From: Dehalococcoidia bacterium
Lineage (GTDB): Bacteria; Chloroflexota; Dehalococcoidia; Dehalococcoidales; UBA5760
DNA: 5,134 nt
Assembly: GCA_011176655.1 (NCBI GenBank)
Contig: DUEB01000059.1
Location: forward strand, 1 to 5,134
Reading direction: 5' to 3'
The notes below the pieces were generated by a model. That model made no database searches. It had not been told where the DNA came from and saw only the letters and a program-made list of their open reading frames with translations. Made by a program: the position numbers and the translations under genes. How positions within the stretch are numbered: the stretch's first letter is position 1; every line of letters begins with the position of its first letter. Below, piece by piece: positions 4,468 to 5,134 of the stretch.

Positions 4468-5134
4468 TTGAGTATTCTGGATAGAACTGACCCCGAAATC
4501 AGCCGGGCTGTCGCGGCAGAGATGAAGCGGCAGCGGGAGACCATAAACCTTATCGCCTCGGAGAACTACGCCAGTCGGGCGGTGCTTGAGGCTCAGGGCT
4601 CGTTTCTCACCGATAAGTATGCCGAGGGCTACCCCGGCCGGCGCTACTACGGCGGCTGTGAGAATATGGATGTGGTGGAGAGCCTGGCTATAGCGCGGGT
4701 TAAGGAGCTGTTTCATGCCGAGCACGCCAATGTCCAGCCGCACAGCGGGGCGCAGGCGAATATGGCCGCCTATTATGTCTTGCTTGAGCCCGGTGATACG
4801 GTCATGGGGATGAGCCTGGCTCACGGCGGCCACCTTACCCACGGCAGCCGGGTAAGCTTCTCGGGTAAGTTCTACAATTTCATACCCTACGGGGTTGACC
4901 GGGAAACGGAAAGGATTGACTATCGGGAGCTGGAGAGGCTGGCCGTAAAGCATAAGCCCAAGTTAATCGTGGCCGGGGCCAGCGCTTATGCCCGGATTAT
5001 TGATTTCGAGCGTTTTCGGCATATTGCCGACCTGGTGGGGGCCGGGCTTATGGCTGACATGGCGCACATCGCGGGCATGGTGGCCGTGGGTCTGCACCCC
5101 ACCCCGGTGCCCTATGCCGAGGTCGTGACTTCGA
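4468..5134 (+). CDS. glyA: Serine hydroxymethyltransferase, N-terminal 222 residues (partial)
   Basis: PLP-dependent cytoplasmic enzyme that interconverts serine and glycine with tetrahydrofolate, a main source of one-carbon units. The translation from TTG begins (M)[18 protein letters not shown], and the conserved blocks follow in order: [10 protein letters not shown] (29-38), the [15 protein letters not shown] block (about 53-67), [11 protein letters not shown] (87-97), the glycine/serine-binding [13 protein letters not shown] block (about 115-127), [18 protein letters not shown] (168-185) and the PLP-contacting [16 protein letters not shown] block (about 199-214). The window ends at VVTS, just before the expected TTTHK segment with the PLP lysine, so about half the protein (usually near 415-430 residues) lies beyond the edge. 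The start is an uncommon TTG with a strong GGGAGG 5 nt upstream. Transcribed away from the diaphorase operon from its own promoter. No broken codons or missing key residues are seen in the visible half. Confidence 0.95.
   Translation, partial: MSILDRTDPEISRAVAAEMKRQRETINLIASENYASRAVLEAQGSFLTDKYAEGYPGRRYYGGCENMDVVESLAIARVKELFHAEHANVQPHSGAQANMAAYYVLLEPGDTVMGMSLAHGGHLTHGSRVSFSGKFYNFIPYGVDRETERIDYRELERLAVKHKPKLIVAGASAYARIIDFERFRHIADLVGAGLMADMAHIAGMVAVGLHPTPVPYAEVVTS

Noticed and set aside
4375..4953. A 192-codon open frame on the minus strand opposite glyA
   Set aside because: It lies across the glyA promoter and the conserved SHMT coding region; it has no recognisable motif and is a shadow.
1..5134. 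CRISPR array, insertion sequence, tRNA or rRNA genes
   Set aside because: Both strands were read through; no regularly spaced repeats, transposase motifs, terminal inverted repeats or tRNA/rRNA signatures were found.

Overview
The window is an ordinary-looking chromosomal segment from a GC-rich anaerobic bacterium. All five protein genes are recognisable. The mixture of an NADH/NAD(P)H-dependent iron-sulfur diaphorase, a type 4 (4Fe-4S) uracil-DNA glycosylase, RNase J and a TTG-initiated serine hydroxymethyltransferase suggests a strict or facultative anaerobe. A Chloroflexota/Dehalococcoidia-like or clostridial/deltaproteobacterial-like host is possible, but this is a guess from style and gene content, not a search result.

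Layout. Four genes run leftward (minus strand) and one runs rightward from a divergent promoter region. From right to left on the minus strand: a strong sigma70-type promoter (4314-4342) drives a three-gene operon coding for a NuoE/HoxE-like protein (3531-4289), a NuoF/HoxF/HndC-like flavoprotein (1580-3508) and a NuoG-N/HoxU-like ferredoxin-type subunit (985-1587). A terminator-like hairpin and a second canonical promoter (889-917) follow. They start a two-gene unit of type 4 uracil-DNA glycosylase (233-850) and RNase J (1-240, cut off by the window edge). On the plus strand, glyA starts at 4468 and runs off the right edge.

How the genes work together. The three operon proteins form a complete soluble NAD(P)H:ferredoxin-type electron-entry module: FMN, several [4Fe-4S] clusters and three [2Fe-2S] clusters. 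No hydrogenase, formate dehydrogenase, Hdr or membrane complex I gene lies beside it in the window, so its redox partner must be encoded elsewhere. UDG and RNase J are probably co-transcribed and translationally coupled, with no obvious functional link to each other.

Most unusual part. The NuoE-like protein carries about 100 extra N-terminal residues: a segment that reads as a ribbon-helix-helix DNA-binding fold, then a Pro/Ala-rich linker and a helical stretch. A near-perfect Shine-Dalgarno inside the gene sits just where a normal-length NuoE would start, while the long-form start has none. A tandem 8-bp repeat lies between the promoter -10 box and the long-form start codon. Together these suggest a possible autoregulating, redox-sensing long form and a plain enzyme-subunit short form made from one gene. 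The sequence patterns are visible; the function is inference.
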